In this document: piece after piece, positions 41,539 to 51,047 of the stretch
How positions within the stretch are numbered: position 1 is the first letter of the stretch
How the letters are laid out: the number at the start of each line of letters is the position of its first letter
Assembly: GCF_900187125.1 (NCBI RefSeq)
Contig: NZ_LT906468.1
Location: 372,001-436,000 of the forward strand
Length of the DNA stretch: 64,000 nucleotides
Reading direction: 5' to 3'
Source: Sphingobacterium mizutaii
GTDB lineage: Bacteria; Bacteroidota; Bacteroidia; Sphingobacteriales; Sphingobacteriaceae
Translations under genes and position numbers: made by a program
Notes under the pieces: model-generated
Databases searched by the model: none
Told to the model about the DNA's origin: nothing
Seen by the model: only the letters and a program-made list of their open reading frames with translations

Positions 41539-41862
41539 TTATTGCAAAAATGAATAGATTCTTTCCATGTAAAACGCCTCATCTAGGGACCTGACCAATT
41601 CAGTCATTTCAAAGTGGTTGAAGGAGAAATTAATTCCTGAATAGGGGCTATTCAAGAGGATCCGTTCTCGGCCATCTGGAAAAGCTACAGGACTGTTGTC
41701 TGCATAGATGTCCTTTACGATCTTTCGGAACATAATGAAATCTTCTTTACTGAAGTTAATGAGGATGTTGTTGAAACAAAGGTGAATGATATTTTGACCC
41801 TCCGGCATACTGATGAAGCCTTGGTCATGTTTGGAGAGAATTCTTAGGCGACAGTTGTCCAT
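41539..41862 (-). CDS. Small conserved-looking protein of unknown function
   Basis: Protein of 107 residues with an ATG start. I do not recognise the family with confidence; it may belong to the small Bacteroidota DUF6686-type proteins. It has the pattern HLCFNNILINFSKEDFIMFRKIV, a strand-turn-helix, then LLNSPYSGINFSFNHFEMTEL, and no signal peptide or membrane segment. It is basic-acidic mixed and probably cytosolic. It lies between the tRNA-Val genes and the DUF1080 gene on the same strand with over 200 bp on both sides, so it is likely a single-gene unit. Confidence 0.6.
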   Translation of the reverse strand: MDNCRLRILSKHDQGFISMPEGQNIIHLCFNNILINFSKEDFIMFRKIVKDIYADNSPVAFPDGRERILLNSPYSGINFSFNHFEMTELVRSLDEAFYMERIYSFLQ

Positions 41863-42086
41863 ATATAGCCAATCCCGTTTTTTTATTGTGCCTGCATTAC
41901 CCGCATGCCTATCTTCATGCGGGTAAACAGGACTTCTGTATAATTGAAACTGTTTTCTTTGCTGGAGTAAAAGTAGGTATTATTTAGAATGATTATAAAT
42001 AATAGTTCCTTTATGACATTGGGATTATATTTTGTCGTCTGGGTTAATATTTAATTAAAGAAATTGCTCCTTTTGGTCATTCAGGG

Positions 42087-42803
42087 CTATAATTCCCTGA
42101 TCACGATATTTCTGAAACCAACCGAGTCTGTATGGTTTTGGAAAGCTATCTTTCCTTTTGGATAGGTAGCAAAATCGGGATAGTTTTTCATATTGCTATT
42201 GGCTATCTTTTGTTTGAAGGCAGGGCTGTTGATACTGTCTTGGAAGGTAATCTTGTCATTGAGCCAGAAGGTCACCTGTCCATCTTGCTGTTTGATCTTG
42301 CCTTTGTTCCATTCGCCGTAAGGGTTTGGTTTGGAATTGCTGCCAATGCATTCTACTGAATAAAGACAGCCAGCCCAGTGAGTCGAATCGACTTGGTGTC
42401 TGGGTTCGGCATTGGCATTGTCCAGCAGTTGCATCTCCAGTCCGGTGGCAAAGGTTGCCGCGTAGGTGCTGTCTTCATGGACATTGATGAAAACACCGCT
42501 GTTGCCTCCTTTTTTGACTTTCCATTCAAAATCTAGTTCAAAGTCTTGATATTCTTTGTCGCTGATCAGATCTCCGAATTCACCCTTTGCCTTCGGGTCG
42601 CAAATCAGTTCGCCATTGTCCACCTTCCATTTGGATTCCATGTTTCCACGGTTGTAAACATGCCATCCGGTCAAGTCCTTTGCGTTGAAAAATGTGCTAG
42701 AATCTGTAGTTGCTGGGCTTTCCTTTACGGATGAAGTTTGGTTGCAGGAAGCCAGGGCTAATGAAAGTACGATTGCCAAGGATTTGATAGGGTTGGTCGA
42801 CAT
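42087..42803 (-). CDS. DUF1080 domain lipoprotein (3-keto-disaccharide hydrolase family)
   Basis: Lipoprotein of 238 residues with lipobox LALASCNQ. The DUF1080 beta-sandwich covers ~35-238: FFNAKDLTGWHVYN, WKVDNGELICDP, GDLISDKEYQDFELDFEWKV and GNSGVFINVHED, ending GKIAFQNHTDSVGFRNIVI. Some members of this family hydrolyse 3-keto-glycosides, and many are found with oxidoreductases that make such substrates. No such partner is adjacent here, so the substrate is open. Length and motifs are regular. Confidence 0.9.
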   Translation of the reverse strand: MSTNPIKSLAIVLSLALASCNQTSSVKESPATTDSSTFFNAKDLTGWHVYNRGNMESKWKVDNGELICDPKAKGEFGDLISDKEYQDFELDFEWKVKKGGNSGVFINVHEDSTYAATFATGLEMQLLDNANAEPRHQVDSTHWAGCLYSVECIGSNSKPNPYGEWNKGKIKQQDGQVTFWLNDKITFQDSINSPAFKQKIANSNMKNYPDFATYPKGKIAFQNHTDSVGFRNIVIREL

Positions 42804-42933
42804 AGTTGTTGATTTTTAAAATTTTACAAAGGATTAAATGTAAAAATAAAAATCAATAAAATTTTGGGACCACCCAGTAGATTGGCTTGTATAAAGAAAA
42901 TATGACAGATGAAATTAAAAGAAGAGCTGGAGA

Positions 42934-43455
42934 TTAAAAACGTTCAATTTCATCGATTTGCTCCATGATAAATTTCAAGGAAATTGGGTCTTGGAACTCT
43001 TCTTCTGAATTCAATTCGTTCTGGATCAAAGGGATGTGGATCTTTAAGGGTAATACATGCATCCGCATATAATTGCAGAGGCCAGTAAAGTGATCGACTC
43101 CACGGATATTCCCATATTTACCAGTCGAAACGCCAACCAAGGCCGCTTTTTTATGGTAGAAGGAGGCGGGGAAGGCGCAGGCATCAATAAAGACCTTTAG
43201 GATACCTGGATAGGAACCATTGTATTCAGGTATGATAAACACGAATTTTTTAGCGGCGGACACTTTTTCCTGTATCTCGGCAAAGGCTTCACTGCGTTTT
43301 CCATAGAGATCCGTGTCAATGATATCAAGAGGAAGATCTTCAAGGGAAAGTATCTCAAACTCTTCGCCTCTTTTTGACAATTCCTTTTGATAAAATTTTG
43401 CAACTTTTAATGAGTTGGAACGTTTTCTATTTGTGCCTGAGATAATTAAATTCAT
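42934..43455 (-). CDS. NADPH-dependent FMN reductase family protein
   Basis: Flavodoxin-fold protein of 173 residues. It has the FMN phosphate loop ISGTNRKRSNSLKVAK at the N-terminus, FVFIIPEYNGSYPGILKVFID in the middle (the PEYNxSxPG motif) and LVGVSTGKYGNIRG. Such enzymes reduce FMN, quinones or azo compounds with NAD(P)H. The start is 215 bp from the divergent parA. The physiological electron acceptor cannot be read. Confidence 0.92.
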   Translation of the reverse strand: MNLIISGTNRKRSNSLKVAKFYQKELSKRGEEFEILSLEDLPLDIIDTDLYGKRSEAFAEIQEKVSAAKKFVFIIPEYNGSYPGILKVFIDACAFPASFYHKKAALVGVSTGKYGNIRGVDHFTGLCNYMRMHVLPLKIHIPLIQNELNSEEEFQDPISLKFIMEQIDEIERF

Positions 43456-43669
43456 TGTTTGATGTTACATGTAAAAAGCAATAGCGTTCGGTATCAATAC
43501 CTAAATCTATTTTTCGTATCTTAGCATCCTGACTGGATAGAATGAGATTCGCTTCAAAATTAGCAAATTTAACATCATTTAAGTGTCTAATATCATTAAG
43601 GTATGTTAATTTGCATATCGAAGGGGAAGAATGCCAGTCGACATTATTTTCAAAAATTGAGGAATCACA

Positions 43670-44467
43670 ATGGGAAAGATTATTGCCATAGCCAATCAAA
43701 AAGGAGGAGTTGGTAAAACAACCACCTCCATCAATCTTGCTGCGAGTTTAGCTGTGTTAGAATATAAGACTTTGTTGGTGGATGCTGATCCGCAAGCAAA
43801 CTCCACTTCTGGAATTGGTTTTGATCCTCGCGCCATTAAAACCAGTATTTATGAATGTTTGGTGAATGATGTGACAGCAAAAGAAGCAATACAGGCCACC
43901 GATACTCCAAATTTAGATCTATTGCCAGCCCATATCGACTTGGTCGGTGCGGAGATTGAGATGATCAACCTGGAGGAGCGTGAATATAAGATGAAACGGC
44001 TTTTGGATGAAGTGAAGGATGATTATGATTTTGTGATCATTGACTGTTCGCCATCTTTAGGACTAATTACCATCAATGCACTTACGGCTTCAAATTCAGT
44101 GATCATTCCGGTACAATGTGAGTATTTTGCATTGGAAGGATTGGGTAAGTTGTTGAATACGATTAAAATTGTACAGACAAGATTGAACACCGAACTGGAG
44201 ATCGAAGGTATATTATTGACGATGTACGATGTTCGTTTGAGGTTATCGAACCAAGTGGTGGAAGAGGTGCGTACGCATTTCCATGATTTAGTGTTTGATA
44301 CAATTATTCAGAGAAATACACGTTTGAGTGAAGCCCCAAGTTTCGGGATTTCAGTGATCATGCATGATGCATCTTGTAAAGGAGCAATCAATTATTTGAA
44401 CCTTGCGCGTGAGATTTTGGAGAAGAATGGATTATTAAAAGAGAATAAGCAAACTGTAACAGTATAG
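43670..44467 (+). CDS. parA: ParA/Soj family chromosome-partitioning ATPase
   Basis: Deviant Walker ATPase of 265 residues. It has KGGVGKTTTSINLAASLA at residues 11-28, DADPQANSTSG, IIDCSPSLGLITINAL and the VQCEYFALEGL switch region. It forms ATP-dependent gradients on DNA and moves ParB-parS complexes, thereby segregating the chromosome origin. parB follows after one base. The block parA-parB-DUF5683-dapB-lepB is an arrangement I know from Bacteroidota chromosomes, so this is the chromosomal and not a plasmid system. No parS-like GTTTCACGTGAAAC site was seen in the window. Confidence 0.95.
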   Translation: MGKIIAIANQKGGVGKTTTSINLAASLAVLEYKTLLVDADPQANSTSGIGFDPRAIKTSIYECLVNDVTAKEAIQATDTPNLDLLPAHIDLVGAEIEMINLEEREYKMKRLLDEVKDDYDFVIIDCSPSLGLITINALTASNSVIIPVQCEYFALEGLGKLLNTIKIVQTRLNTELEIEGILLTMYDVRLRLSNQVVEEVRTHFHDLVFDTIIQRNTRLSEAPSFGISVIMHDASCKGAINYLNLAREILEKNGLLKENKQTVTV

Positions 44468-44468
44468 T

Positions 44469-45389
44469 ATGGCAGCACAACAGCGGAAAACAGGATTAGG
44501 CAAGGGTTTGGGGGCATTGCTTCAGCAAGAAGTGATCAGCAGTCCTAAAGACAAGACGGCCGATGTTCCTGCGAGCAAGACACCGAGCTCTCCTGCCGGT
44601 AGCATAAACTTTATTAAAGTAGAACAGATATCGATCAACCCTTTTCAGCCTAGGACAGATTTTGATGAAGGTGCCCTGAGGGAACTGTCAGAGTCTATCG
44701 AGGTACAAGGTTTGATCCAACCTATCACCGTACGTCAGATCGGAAAGAATGAATACCAATTGATTTCTGGTGAAAGAAGGTTGAGAGCATCCAAATTGGC
44801 CGGTATTACCGAAATCCCTGCTTATGTAAGGACTGCAAACGATCAACAGATGCTAGAAATGGCTTTGATCGAGAACATTCAACGAGAGAACCTGAATGCC
44901 ATTGAGATTGCATTGAGTTTCCAGCGTATGATCGAAGAGTGTAGTCTGAAACAAGAGGAGTTGGGTGACCGCGTGAGCAAGAACCGTTCTACGGTGACCA
45001 ATTACCTTCGTTTATTAAAACTTCCTCCTGTGATCCAGGCGGCAATCCGTGATGGCGATTTATCCATGGGACATGCTAGGGCCTTGATCAATGTCGGAGA
45101 GATCGATAAGCAATTATTTATTTTCAAAGAGATTGTTGAAAAAGGACTGTCGGTTCGTAAGGCCGAGCAATTGGTCCGTGAGGTTCAACAAGCTAAGGAT
45201 AAAAAGCAAAAGGGCAAGAAAGAGGCTCCATTGACTTTTCAATATCAAAAGATTGAGGATGACCTGGCTTCAAAATTTGCCACTCGTGTAAAATTGAACG
45301 TGAAATCTACGAAAGGAAAAGGAGCCATTGAGATTCCTTTTAATTCGGAGGATGATTTGAGCCGAATTTTAGAGTTGTTAGACTGGTAA
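44469..45389 (+). CDS. parB: ParB/Spo0J family partition protein
   Basis: DNA-binding CTPase of 306 residues. The N-terminal nuclease-like CTPase domain (~50-145) has INPFQPRTDF and SGERRLRASKLAGITEIPAYV, which includes the GERRxRA motif that binds CTP. ALIENIQRENLNAIEIA leads into the helix-turn-helix region (~150-215), with VSKNRSTVTNYLRLLKLP and GHARALINV. A Lys-rich linker precedes the C-terminal dimer domain. It overlaps the DUF5683 start by one base. Confidence 0.95.
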   Translation: MAAQQRKTGLGKGLGALLQQEVISSPKDKTADVPASKTPSSPAGSINFIKVEQISINPFQPRTDFDEGALRELSESIEVQGLIQPITVRQIGKNEYQLISGERRLRASKLAGITEIPAYVRTANDQQMLEMALIENIQRENLNAIEIALSFQRMIEECSLKQEELGDRVSKNRSTVTNYLRLLKLPPVIQAAIRDGDLSMGHARALINVGEIDKQLFIFKEIVEKGLSVRKAEQLVREVQQAKDKKQKGKKEAPLTFQYQKIEDDLASKFATRVKLNVKSTKGKGAIEIPFNSEDDLSRILELLDW

Positions 45390-46135
45390 TGTATAAATTT
45401 TTACTGCTCTTTGGGATGATCTTTTCTTTTACTTGCCTCAAAAGCCAAGTGAAAGATACCATTCCTGACTCTACGAAGATGGTTCAAGTGCAGGACTCTC
45501 TGAAGAAAGCGGCACAAGATACTGTCAAAAAAGAGACTCGCGCAGAACGGAAAGCCAGAATAAAAGCTGAAAAGGAGCGCGAGAAATTTTATTATAAGGA
45601 TATCCGTAAGGATTCGGCAAGGTTGGCAATCGAAAGATTGACCAGGATAGCATGGAAAAGGTCTTTGATATTACCTGGTTGGGGACAATATACCAACGGA
45701 GGCCTTTGGTGGATTAAAGTTCCAGTAATCTATGGAGGATTTGTGGGTGCAGGTCTGACCTTTAATTACTGGCAATGGTACTATAAGGAGTTCTTAAATG
45801 AGTTACAGTACCGGGAAGAATTTGGACAGCCTTCCAATCATGAATCCTTAGGGATCAATAGTAGCTGGACTGTTCAGGGCTTGGTCCAACAGAAAGATTA
45901 TGGACGTAGGAACCGAGATCTGACGATCTTGCTGACTGTAGGTTGGTACGGATTGAACGTGGTTGAGGCCTACGTGGATTCAATCTTAAAAAACCGTTGG
46001 AATATCAGCAATGATCTAAGTTTTAAAGTTTCACCGACTTTACTTCCAAATTACGCTTATACACCGGGTATGGGTACTTTTTCTGGAAATGGATTTGTAT
46101 CTCCGGGTTTGAAAATGACCTTTACCATTAAATAA
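45389..46135 (+). CDS. DUF5683 domain-containing protein
   Basis: Protein of 248 residues with a signal-peptide-like N-terminus. A charged, Lys/Arg/Glu-rich stretch (~45-90) follows, then the DUF5683 domain (~85-248) with WKRSLILPGWGQYTNGGLWWIKVPVIYGGF and two hydrophobic helices. It ends in a strand-like GLKMTFTIK. The role of the family is unknown; its place between parB and dapB is a known Bacteroidota arrangement. Its start codon shares a base with the parB stop, so translation is coupled. Confidence 0.87.
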   Translation: MYKFLLLFGMIFSFTCLKSQVKDTIPDSTKMVQVQDSLKKAAQDTVKKETRAERKARIKAEKEREKFYYKDIRKDSARLAIERLTRIAWKRSLILPGWGQYTNGGLWWIKVPVIYGGFVGAGLTFNYWQWYYKEFLNELQYREEFGQPSNHESLGINSSWTVQGLVQQKDYGRRNRDLTILLTVGWYGLNVVEAYVDSILKNRWNISNDLSFKVSPTLLPNYAYTPGMGTFSGNGFVSPGLKMTFTIK

Positions 46136-46150
46136 AAACCAATTAACTAT

Positions 46151-46894
46151 ATGAAAATCGTTTTATTAGGTTATGGAAAAATGGGGCAACTGATCGAGCG
46201 CTTCGCCATGAAAAGAGGGCATGAGGTGGTTCTGATCGTTGATGAAAGAAATAGGGACAGCATTACTTCTGAAGATCTGGAAGATGCAGATATGGCTATT
46301 GATTTCAGTACTCCTAATGCAGCCTTAGAAAATATCAGTCTTTGTTTTGAATCCAACCTGCCATTAGTAGTTGGTACTACCGGTTGGTACGAACATTTGG
46401 ACGAAGTAAAAGACACTTGTTTGGAAGCTGATCAAGCTTTGTTATATGGCTCTAATTTCAGTATTGGAGTGAATATCTTCTTCCATATCAACAAGATGTT
46501 GGCAAAGGCAGTCAATCCCTATAAACAATACGATGTTCAGGTTGAAGAAATCCACCATATCCATAAATTAGACGCGCCAAGCGGCACAGCAATCACCATT
46601 GCTGAAGGAATTTTGGAGAACAGTGATGAAAAGAAATCCTGGGTCAATTCGGTGGAGGGATCAGGCGAGGAAGTTATTCCAAAACCAAATGAATTGCTGA
46701 TTGAAAGTTTGAGGATAGAAGAGGTTCCTGGTACCCATACCGTGCTGTACAGCTCAGAGGTTGACCAAATCGAATTTAAGCATACGGCCCATAGCAGGGA
46801 AGGTTTTGCTTTGGGTGCGGTTATTGCGGCTGAATGGCTTTTAGGTAAAAAAGGGTTCTATCAGGTGACTGAAATGTTTGATTTTAATAAATAA
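46151..46894 (+). CDS. dapB: 4-hydroxy-tetrahydrodipicolinate reductase
   Basis: Enzyme of 247 residues of the diaminopimelate/lysine route, reducing HTPA to tetrahydrodipicolinate with NAD(P)H. The Rossmann start is VLLGYGKMGQLIE, DADMAIDFSTPNAALEN follows, then VVGTTGWYEH. The catalytic block is EEIHHIHKLDAPSGTAITIAE with His and Lys. HTAHSREGFALGAVIAAEWL is at the C-terminus. The protein is slightly shorter than E. coli DapB (273), as is usual in Bacteroidota. It is co-transcribed with lepB, 3 bases downstream. Confidence 0.96.
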   Translation: MKIVLLGYGKMGQLIERFAMKRGHEVVLIVDERNRDSITSEDLEDADMAIDFSTPNAALENISLCFESNLPLVVGTTGWYEHLDEVKDTCLEADQALLYGSNFSIGVNIFFHINKMLAKAVNPYKQYDVQVEEIHHIHKLDAPSGTAITIAEGILENSDEKKSWVNSVEGSGEEVIPKPNELLIESLRIEEVPGTHTVLYSSEVDQIEFKHTAHSREGFALGAVIAAEWLLGKKGFYQVTEMFDFNK

Positions 46895-46897
46895 TAT

Positions 46898-48340
46898 ATG
46901 TGGTATATCATTTTAGCCATATACATCATTGGTTCTGCTTACGGACTTTACTTATTGTATAGGAAAGCAGGCAAGCAAGGATGGGAAGCTTTTGTTCCTG
47001 TTTATGCACAATATGTCATGGCGCAATTGGTCGGAAGGCCGACTTGGTGGATAGTGTGGCTATTTGTTCCGATTGTAAATATCTTTATTGGGTATGATCT
47101 CTTATTAAACCTGATCAAATCTTTTGGGAAACGTAGATTTTGGGAAAATGCGGCTGCAGTCTTAGTTCCATTTATCGTATTGCCGATGTGGGGCAGAGAT
47201 CCTAATGTGAAATATCTAGGACAGTCCACTACCGAAGAATTCAAAAAGAAATATCCATATAAAAAATCAGTAGCTAGGGAATGGGCAGATGCCATTATTT
47301 TTGCCACAGTTGCCGCTACATTGATCCGTGGCTTCTTAATTGAAGCTTATATGATTCCTACTGGATCTATGGAAAGAAGCCTTTTGGTTGGTGATTTCTT
47401 ATTTGTAAGTAAATTGAACTATGGCCCTAGGGTTCCGATGACTCCTTTGGCATTTCCATTTGCGCACCATACCATGCCAATCACAGGGGGTAAAGCTTAT
47501 TCTGAAGCAATCAAAATCCCGTATAAGAGACTTCCGGGATTTCAGGATATCAAAAGAAATGACGTGGTTGTCTTCAACTACCCAATGGAAGCTGATGCAC
47601 CATTCAATAGACCTATCGATAAACGAGAAAATTATATTAAGCGTTGTGTAGGGATGCCAGGGGATGTTATTTCCATGGAACGCACGAAACTGTTTGTCAA
47701 TGGAGAGCCTGCTTTTACAGATGAGGATTTTCAAACCAACTATTTGGTGATCACTGATCCGAATGGTCTTAACCTGCAGAAATTGTTGGATATGCGTATC
47801 GAAATGGACATGCTGTATACAGATCCAAGTATGGGCCAGTATGCGATGCACATGACGAAATCTGAGGCTGAAGAAGTGAAGAAATGGTCTAACATCAAAG
47901 AATTTAAAGAGATTGTTTATGAGCCCGGGGATGCCAATCCAGGTTTCCAAGCTTTCCCAATGTATACCAATGGGATCATTTGGAACTATGATAACTTTGG
48001 GCCAATCCAGGTTCCTAAAAAAGGATGGACCGTGAAATTAGATTCATTGACGGTGCCATTGTACGAAAGAGCTATTTCAGTATATGAAGGGAATACTTTT
48101 GAAAAGAAATCGGATGGCTATTATATCAATGGACAGAAGGCCGACAGCTATACTTTCAATATGAATTACTATTGGATGATGGGGGATAACCGCCATAATT
48201 CATTGGATTCGAGAGGCTGGGGTTTTGTGCCGGAAGACCATATTGTCGGTAAAGCCTTGTTTACTTGGTTGAGCTGGGACGAAAATGGTTCATTCCTGTC
48301 CAAAATTAGATGGAATAGAATCTTTAGACCGATTCATTAA
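46898..48340 (+). CDS. lepB: Signal peptidase I
   Basis: Inner-membrane protease of 480 residues that removes signal peptides from exported proteins. The N-terminal ~100 residues carry extra hydrophobic helices (DUF5684-like) not found in E. coli LepB. Catalytic Ser157 is in [20 protein letters not shown] and Lys248 in [33 protein letters not shown] is the C-terminal conserved box. A long insertion (~265-400) between the boxes is typical of Bacteroidota enzymes. It converges on pdxJ with a shared terminator. Confidence 0.96.
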   Translation: MWYIILAIYIIGSAYGLYLLYRKAGKQGWEAFVPVYAQYVMAQLVGRPTWWIVWLFVPIVNIFIGYDLLLNLIKSFGKRRFWENAAAVLVPFIVLPMWGRDPNVKYLGQSTTEEFKKKYPYKKSVAREWADAIIFATVAATLIRGFLIEAYMIPTGSMERSLLVGDFLFVSKLNYGPRVPMTPLAFPFAHHTMPITGGKAYSEAIKIPYKRLPGFQDIKRNDVVVFNYPMEADAPFNRPIDKRENYIKRCVGMPGDVISMERTKLFVNGEPAFTDEDFQTNYLVITDPNGLNLQKLLDMRIEMDMLYTDPSMGQYAMHMTKSEAEEVKKWSNIKEFKEIVYEPGDANPGFQAFPMYTNGIIWNYDNFGPIQVPKKGWTVKLDSLTVPLYERAISVYEGNTFEKKSDGYYINGQKADSYTFNMNYYWMMGDNRHNSLDSRGWGFVPEDHIVGKALFTWLSWDENGSFLSKIRWNRIFRPIH

Positions 48341-48356
48341 GGTCGTAATAAAATAG

Positions 48357-48391
48357 AAATGGGAGTCAGCAGAAACTGGCTCCCATTTTTT
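48357..48391. terminator. Bidirectional terminator between lepB and pdxJ
   Basis: AAATGGGAGTCAG pairs with CTGGCTCCCATTT with one G-U pair, and a T-run follows on the plus strand. Confidence 0.85.
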
Positions 48392-48410
48392 ATTTGAGGC
48401 TTTGTCTATT

Positions 48411-49127
48411 CTATTTCAGACAAGCTAAGTATCTTTTGATGGTTTCTTCCAGACCTAGGTACAGGGCATCGGAAATCAAGGCATGGCCGATACTGACTTC
48501 CAATAGTCCAGGGATATTCTGATGGAAATACTGTAAGTTATTGAGGTCAAGGTCATGGCCTGCATTTAATCCCAAGCCTACCTTTTGGGCGGCTAGTGCG
48601 GCCTTGACATAAGGTTCGATTGCTTGTTCGGGATTATTGGTAAAATCGGTTGCATAAGCTTCGGTGTACAGTTCAATACGATCGGTTCCGGTTTCAGCGG
48701 CAGCCTCTACCAATTCTTCCACTGGATCGACAAAGATGGAAACTCGGATTCCTTTATCTTTGAAAAGCTTCACCATTTCAGACAAATAGTCACGATGCTT
48801 GATGGTGTCCCAACCATGGTTTGAAGTTATCTGTCCTTCTTCATCAGGAACCAAAGTAACCTGTGCTGGGATATTGGCAAGGACCAAGTCTATAAATTTC
48901 TGCTCGCGGCAATTACCTTCGATATTAAATTCTGTACTGATATTAGCTTTTAGGTCATAAACGTCCTGATAGCGGATATGCCTCTCATCAGGTCTTGGAT
49001 GTACGGTAATTCCTTGTGCACCGAATTTCTCACAAGCCAAGGCTGCAGCAAGAAGGTTTGGAACATTTCCACCACGGGCATTTCTCAGGGTAGCGATTTT
49101 ATTGATATTTACAGAAAGTTTAGTCAT
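48411..49127 (-). CDS. pdxJ: Pyridoxine 5'-phosphate synthase
   Basis: Enzyme of 238 residues that condenses 1-deoxyxylulose-5-P with 3-amino-2-oxopropyl phosphate to pyridoxine-5-P. Its TIM barrel has [67 protein letters not shown] and [15 protein letters not shown], all PdxJ blocks. The ATG at 49127 ([10 protein letters not shown]) was chosen; the frame extends 14 codons upstream without family sequence. It is divergent from cdaA with a ~110-bp shared upstream region. Confidence 0.96.
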   Translation of the reverse strand: MTKLSVNINKIATLRNARGGNVPNLLAAALACEKFGAQGITVHPRPDERHIRYQDVYDLKANISTEFNIEGNCREQKFIDLVLANIPAQVTLVPDEEGQITSNHGWDTIKHRDYLSEMVKLFKDKGIRVSIFVDPVEELVEAAAETGTDRIELYTEAYATDFTNNPEQAIEPYVKAALAAQKVGLGLNAGHDLDLNNLQYFHQNIPGLLEVSIGHALISDALYLGLEETIKRYLACLK

Positions 49128-49235
49128 AGTTTTGCTCCTTTTTACAAATTTACTGTTTTGCACTGCCATATTCCTATCATTTTATGATTTTAAATAGGTT
49201 CATCAATGGATAATATTTTTTAAATTGCAGGAAGT

Positions 49236-50030
49236 ATGGATGGTTTGGACTTCAATCTATTAAGTGGCTTCAGGCTACTGGATTTCATCGATATATTGCT
49301 CGTGGCAATTATCATCTACTATGTCTATAGCTTGATCAAAGGGACTATAGCCGTAAATATCTTGATCGGTGTGGGTTTGTTTTACGGTATCTATCTAGTT
49401 GTAAAGCAGATGGAGATGCGCCTATTGACCGAGATATTCGGTGGATTTATCTCTGTAGGATCCATTGCATTGATTGTCGTCTTCCAGCAGGAAATACGTC
49501 GCTTCCTTTTACATATCGGTAAAAATATCTCCCTGAGACGGAAAAAGTTCTTATGGTCCATCTTTGGTGGTAAGAAATCTACCCATAGAGAGAATGTGGA
49601 ATTTATCAAGCCTATTGTAGAGGCTTGCCAGAATATGTCCAAGTCGAGAACCGGGGCACTTTTGGTGTTTTCAAGGTATTTTGATGAGGAATATTACCAG
49701 ACCAGTGGGACCGTGATCGATGCGCCGATTTCCAAAAGATTATTGGAGAGTATATTTTTCAAAAATTCCCCATTGCACGATGGTGCAGTCATTATTGTAG
49801 ACAACAGGATCATGACCGCGAGTTCGGTACTTCCATTGTCGGATAGTGAAGATCTGCCGCCGCAGTTTGGTCTGAGGCACCGAGCAGCAATCGGTGTTAC
49901 GGAAGTGTCTGAAGCTGTCGCCGTTATTGTGTCGGAAGAAACCGGAGAGATTTCCTTCGCAAAGGATGGAAATATCAATATGAACCTGACCGCGGAGGAG
50001 TTGGAGAAGATTTTAGCGGAAGAATTGTAG
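49236..50030 (+). CDS. cdaA: Diadenylate cyclase CdaA
   Basis: Membrane enzyme of 264 residues that makes cyclic di-AMP from two ATP. Two or three N-terminal helices (~17-35, 40-57, 68-85) precede the DAC domain (~100-260). The catalytic motifs are DGA at 182-184 (SPLHDGAVIIV) and RHR at 214-216 (GLRHRAAIG). In many bacteria this cyclase controls potassium and osmotic balance and cell-wall stress; the effectors are not in the window. It is monocistronic here. Confidence 0.95.
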   Translation: MDGLDFNLLSGFRLLDFIDILLVAIIIYYVYSLIKGTIAVNILIGVGLFYGIYLVVKQMEMRLLTEIFGGFISVGSIALIVVFQQEIRRFLLHIGKNISLRRKKFLWSIFGGKKSTHRENVEFIKPIVEACQNMSKSRTGALLVFSRYFDEEYYQTSGTVIDAPISKRLLESIFFKNSPLHDGAVIIVDNRIMTASSVLPLSDSEDLPPQFGLRHRAAIGVTEVSEAVAVIVSEETGEISFAKDGNINMNLTAEELEKILAEEL

Positions 50031-50135
50031 TTTTCCTGAATAATATTTTTTGTTATCTATTTTTTACTGAACAATAGTTTTTGTTTGATTATTTTTAGAT
50101 AACTTTATTCAAATTATAAGACTAAATTCATTGTT

Positions 50136-51044
50136 ATGCATTTCGACGAAAAAAAGCCTATTGATATAGTGTTGAACGATTTGTTTGAACATTACCGAGC
50201 GAATGTTTCAGATGTAGATAAGATCACCAAAGCGCTGCTTGAGCGTGGGGTGGTACAATCGCAAGCTGACATCGTAAATGACCATATTGCATTCCGTACT
50301 TTAGGTGTCCCGAATTTAGGAATTGCTTCCTTCGAGAAGATCTTCCTTTCTTTTGGCTACAAAAAGATGGATTACTATTATTTTGAAGGCAAGAAACTAG
50401 ACGCACATTGGTATGCACCCCCAGCGGATAGCTATCCTAGAATATTTGTTTCCCAATTAAGGGTATCTGAGCTGAGCCAAGCCGCCCAAGAAATCATCTT
50501 GAAATATACTGCAGCAATTACTTCTGACCCTGTAGATCAACTTGATTTGAACAATGGACAGCAAGTGGCTGACTTCTTGCAGAAACCTTTATGGGACCTA
50601 CCTACTTCCACTGAATATGAAACCCTGCTTGCAGAAAGTGAATATGCTGCTTGGGTTATCTATAATCGCTATTATTTGAACCATTATACCATCTCAATCC
50701 ATGAGTTGAAGGATGGATATAATACCCTAGAAGAGTTCAATGCATTTTTGGAAAGCATTGGTGTTAAATTGAATACTTCTGGTGGCAAGATCAAAACAAG
50801 CGATGATAAACTCTTGAGACAAAGCAGTACCGTTTCAGCTTTGTATGACGCCAATTTTGCCGATGGTAAAACATTGGAAATTGCAGGTAGTTATGTAGAA
50901 TTTGCTGAACGTAGTGTTTTGCCCCAATTTAAAGATTTAGCCAAAGCGGAAATCAAGCGAGAGCATCGTCGTGACGGCTTCGAAACGAACAATGCCGATA
51001 AAATATTTGAAAGTACCTATACATCACAAATTAAAGGATCATAA
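50136..51044 (+). CDS. DUF1338 protein, 2-oxoadipate dioxygenase/decarboxylase (HglS) family
   Basis: Protein of 302 residues of the DUF1338 (HglS/YdcJ) family. It has a VOC-like fold with metal ligands: DHIAFRTLG near residue 50, LDAHWYAPP in the next block, and ISIHELKDGYNTLEEF. Pseudomonas putida HglS converts 2-oxoadipate to D-2-hydroxyglutarate in lysine breakdown. The next gene, 3 bases downstream, resembles D-2-hydroxyglutarate dehydrogenases of the YdiJ type, which would oxidise that product. The pairing supports the HglS assignment, but other DUF1338 substrates are possible. Confidence 0.85.
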   Translation: MHFDEKKPIDIVLNDLFEHYRANVSDVDKITKALLERGVVQSQADIVNDHIAFRTLGVPNLGIASFEKIFLSFGYKKMDYYYFEGKKLDAHWYAPPADSYPRIFVSQLRVSELSQAAQEIILKYTAAITSDPVDQLDLNNGQQVADFLQKPLWDLPTSTEYETLLAESEYAAWVIYNRYYLNHYTISIHELKDGYNTLEEFNAFLESIGVKLNTSGGKIKTSDDKLLRQSSTVSALYDANFADGKTLEIAGSYVEFAERSVLPQFKDLAKAEIKREHRRDGFETNNADKIFESTYTSQIKGS

Positions 51045-51047
51045 CTT

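Noticed and set aside
43456..43669. Search for a parS site near parA/parB
   Set aside because: No GTTTCACGTGAAAC-like palindrome was found here or elsewhere in the window.
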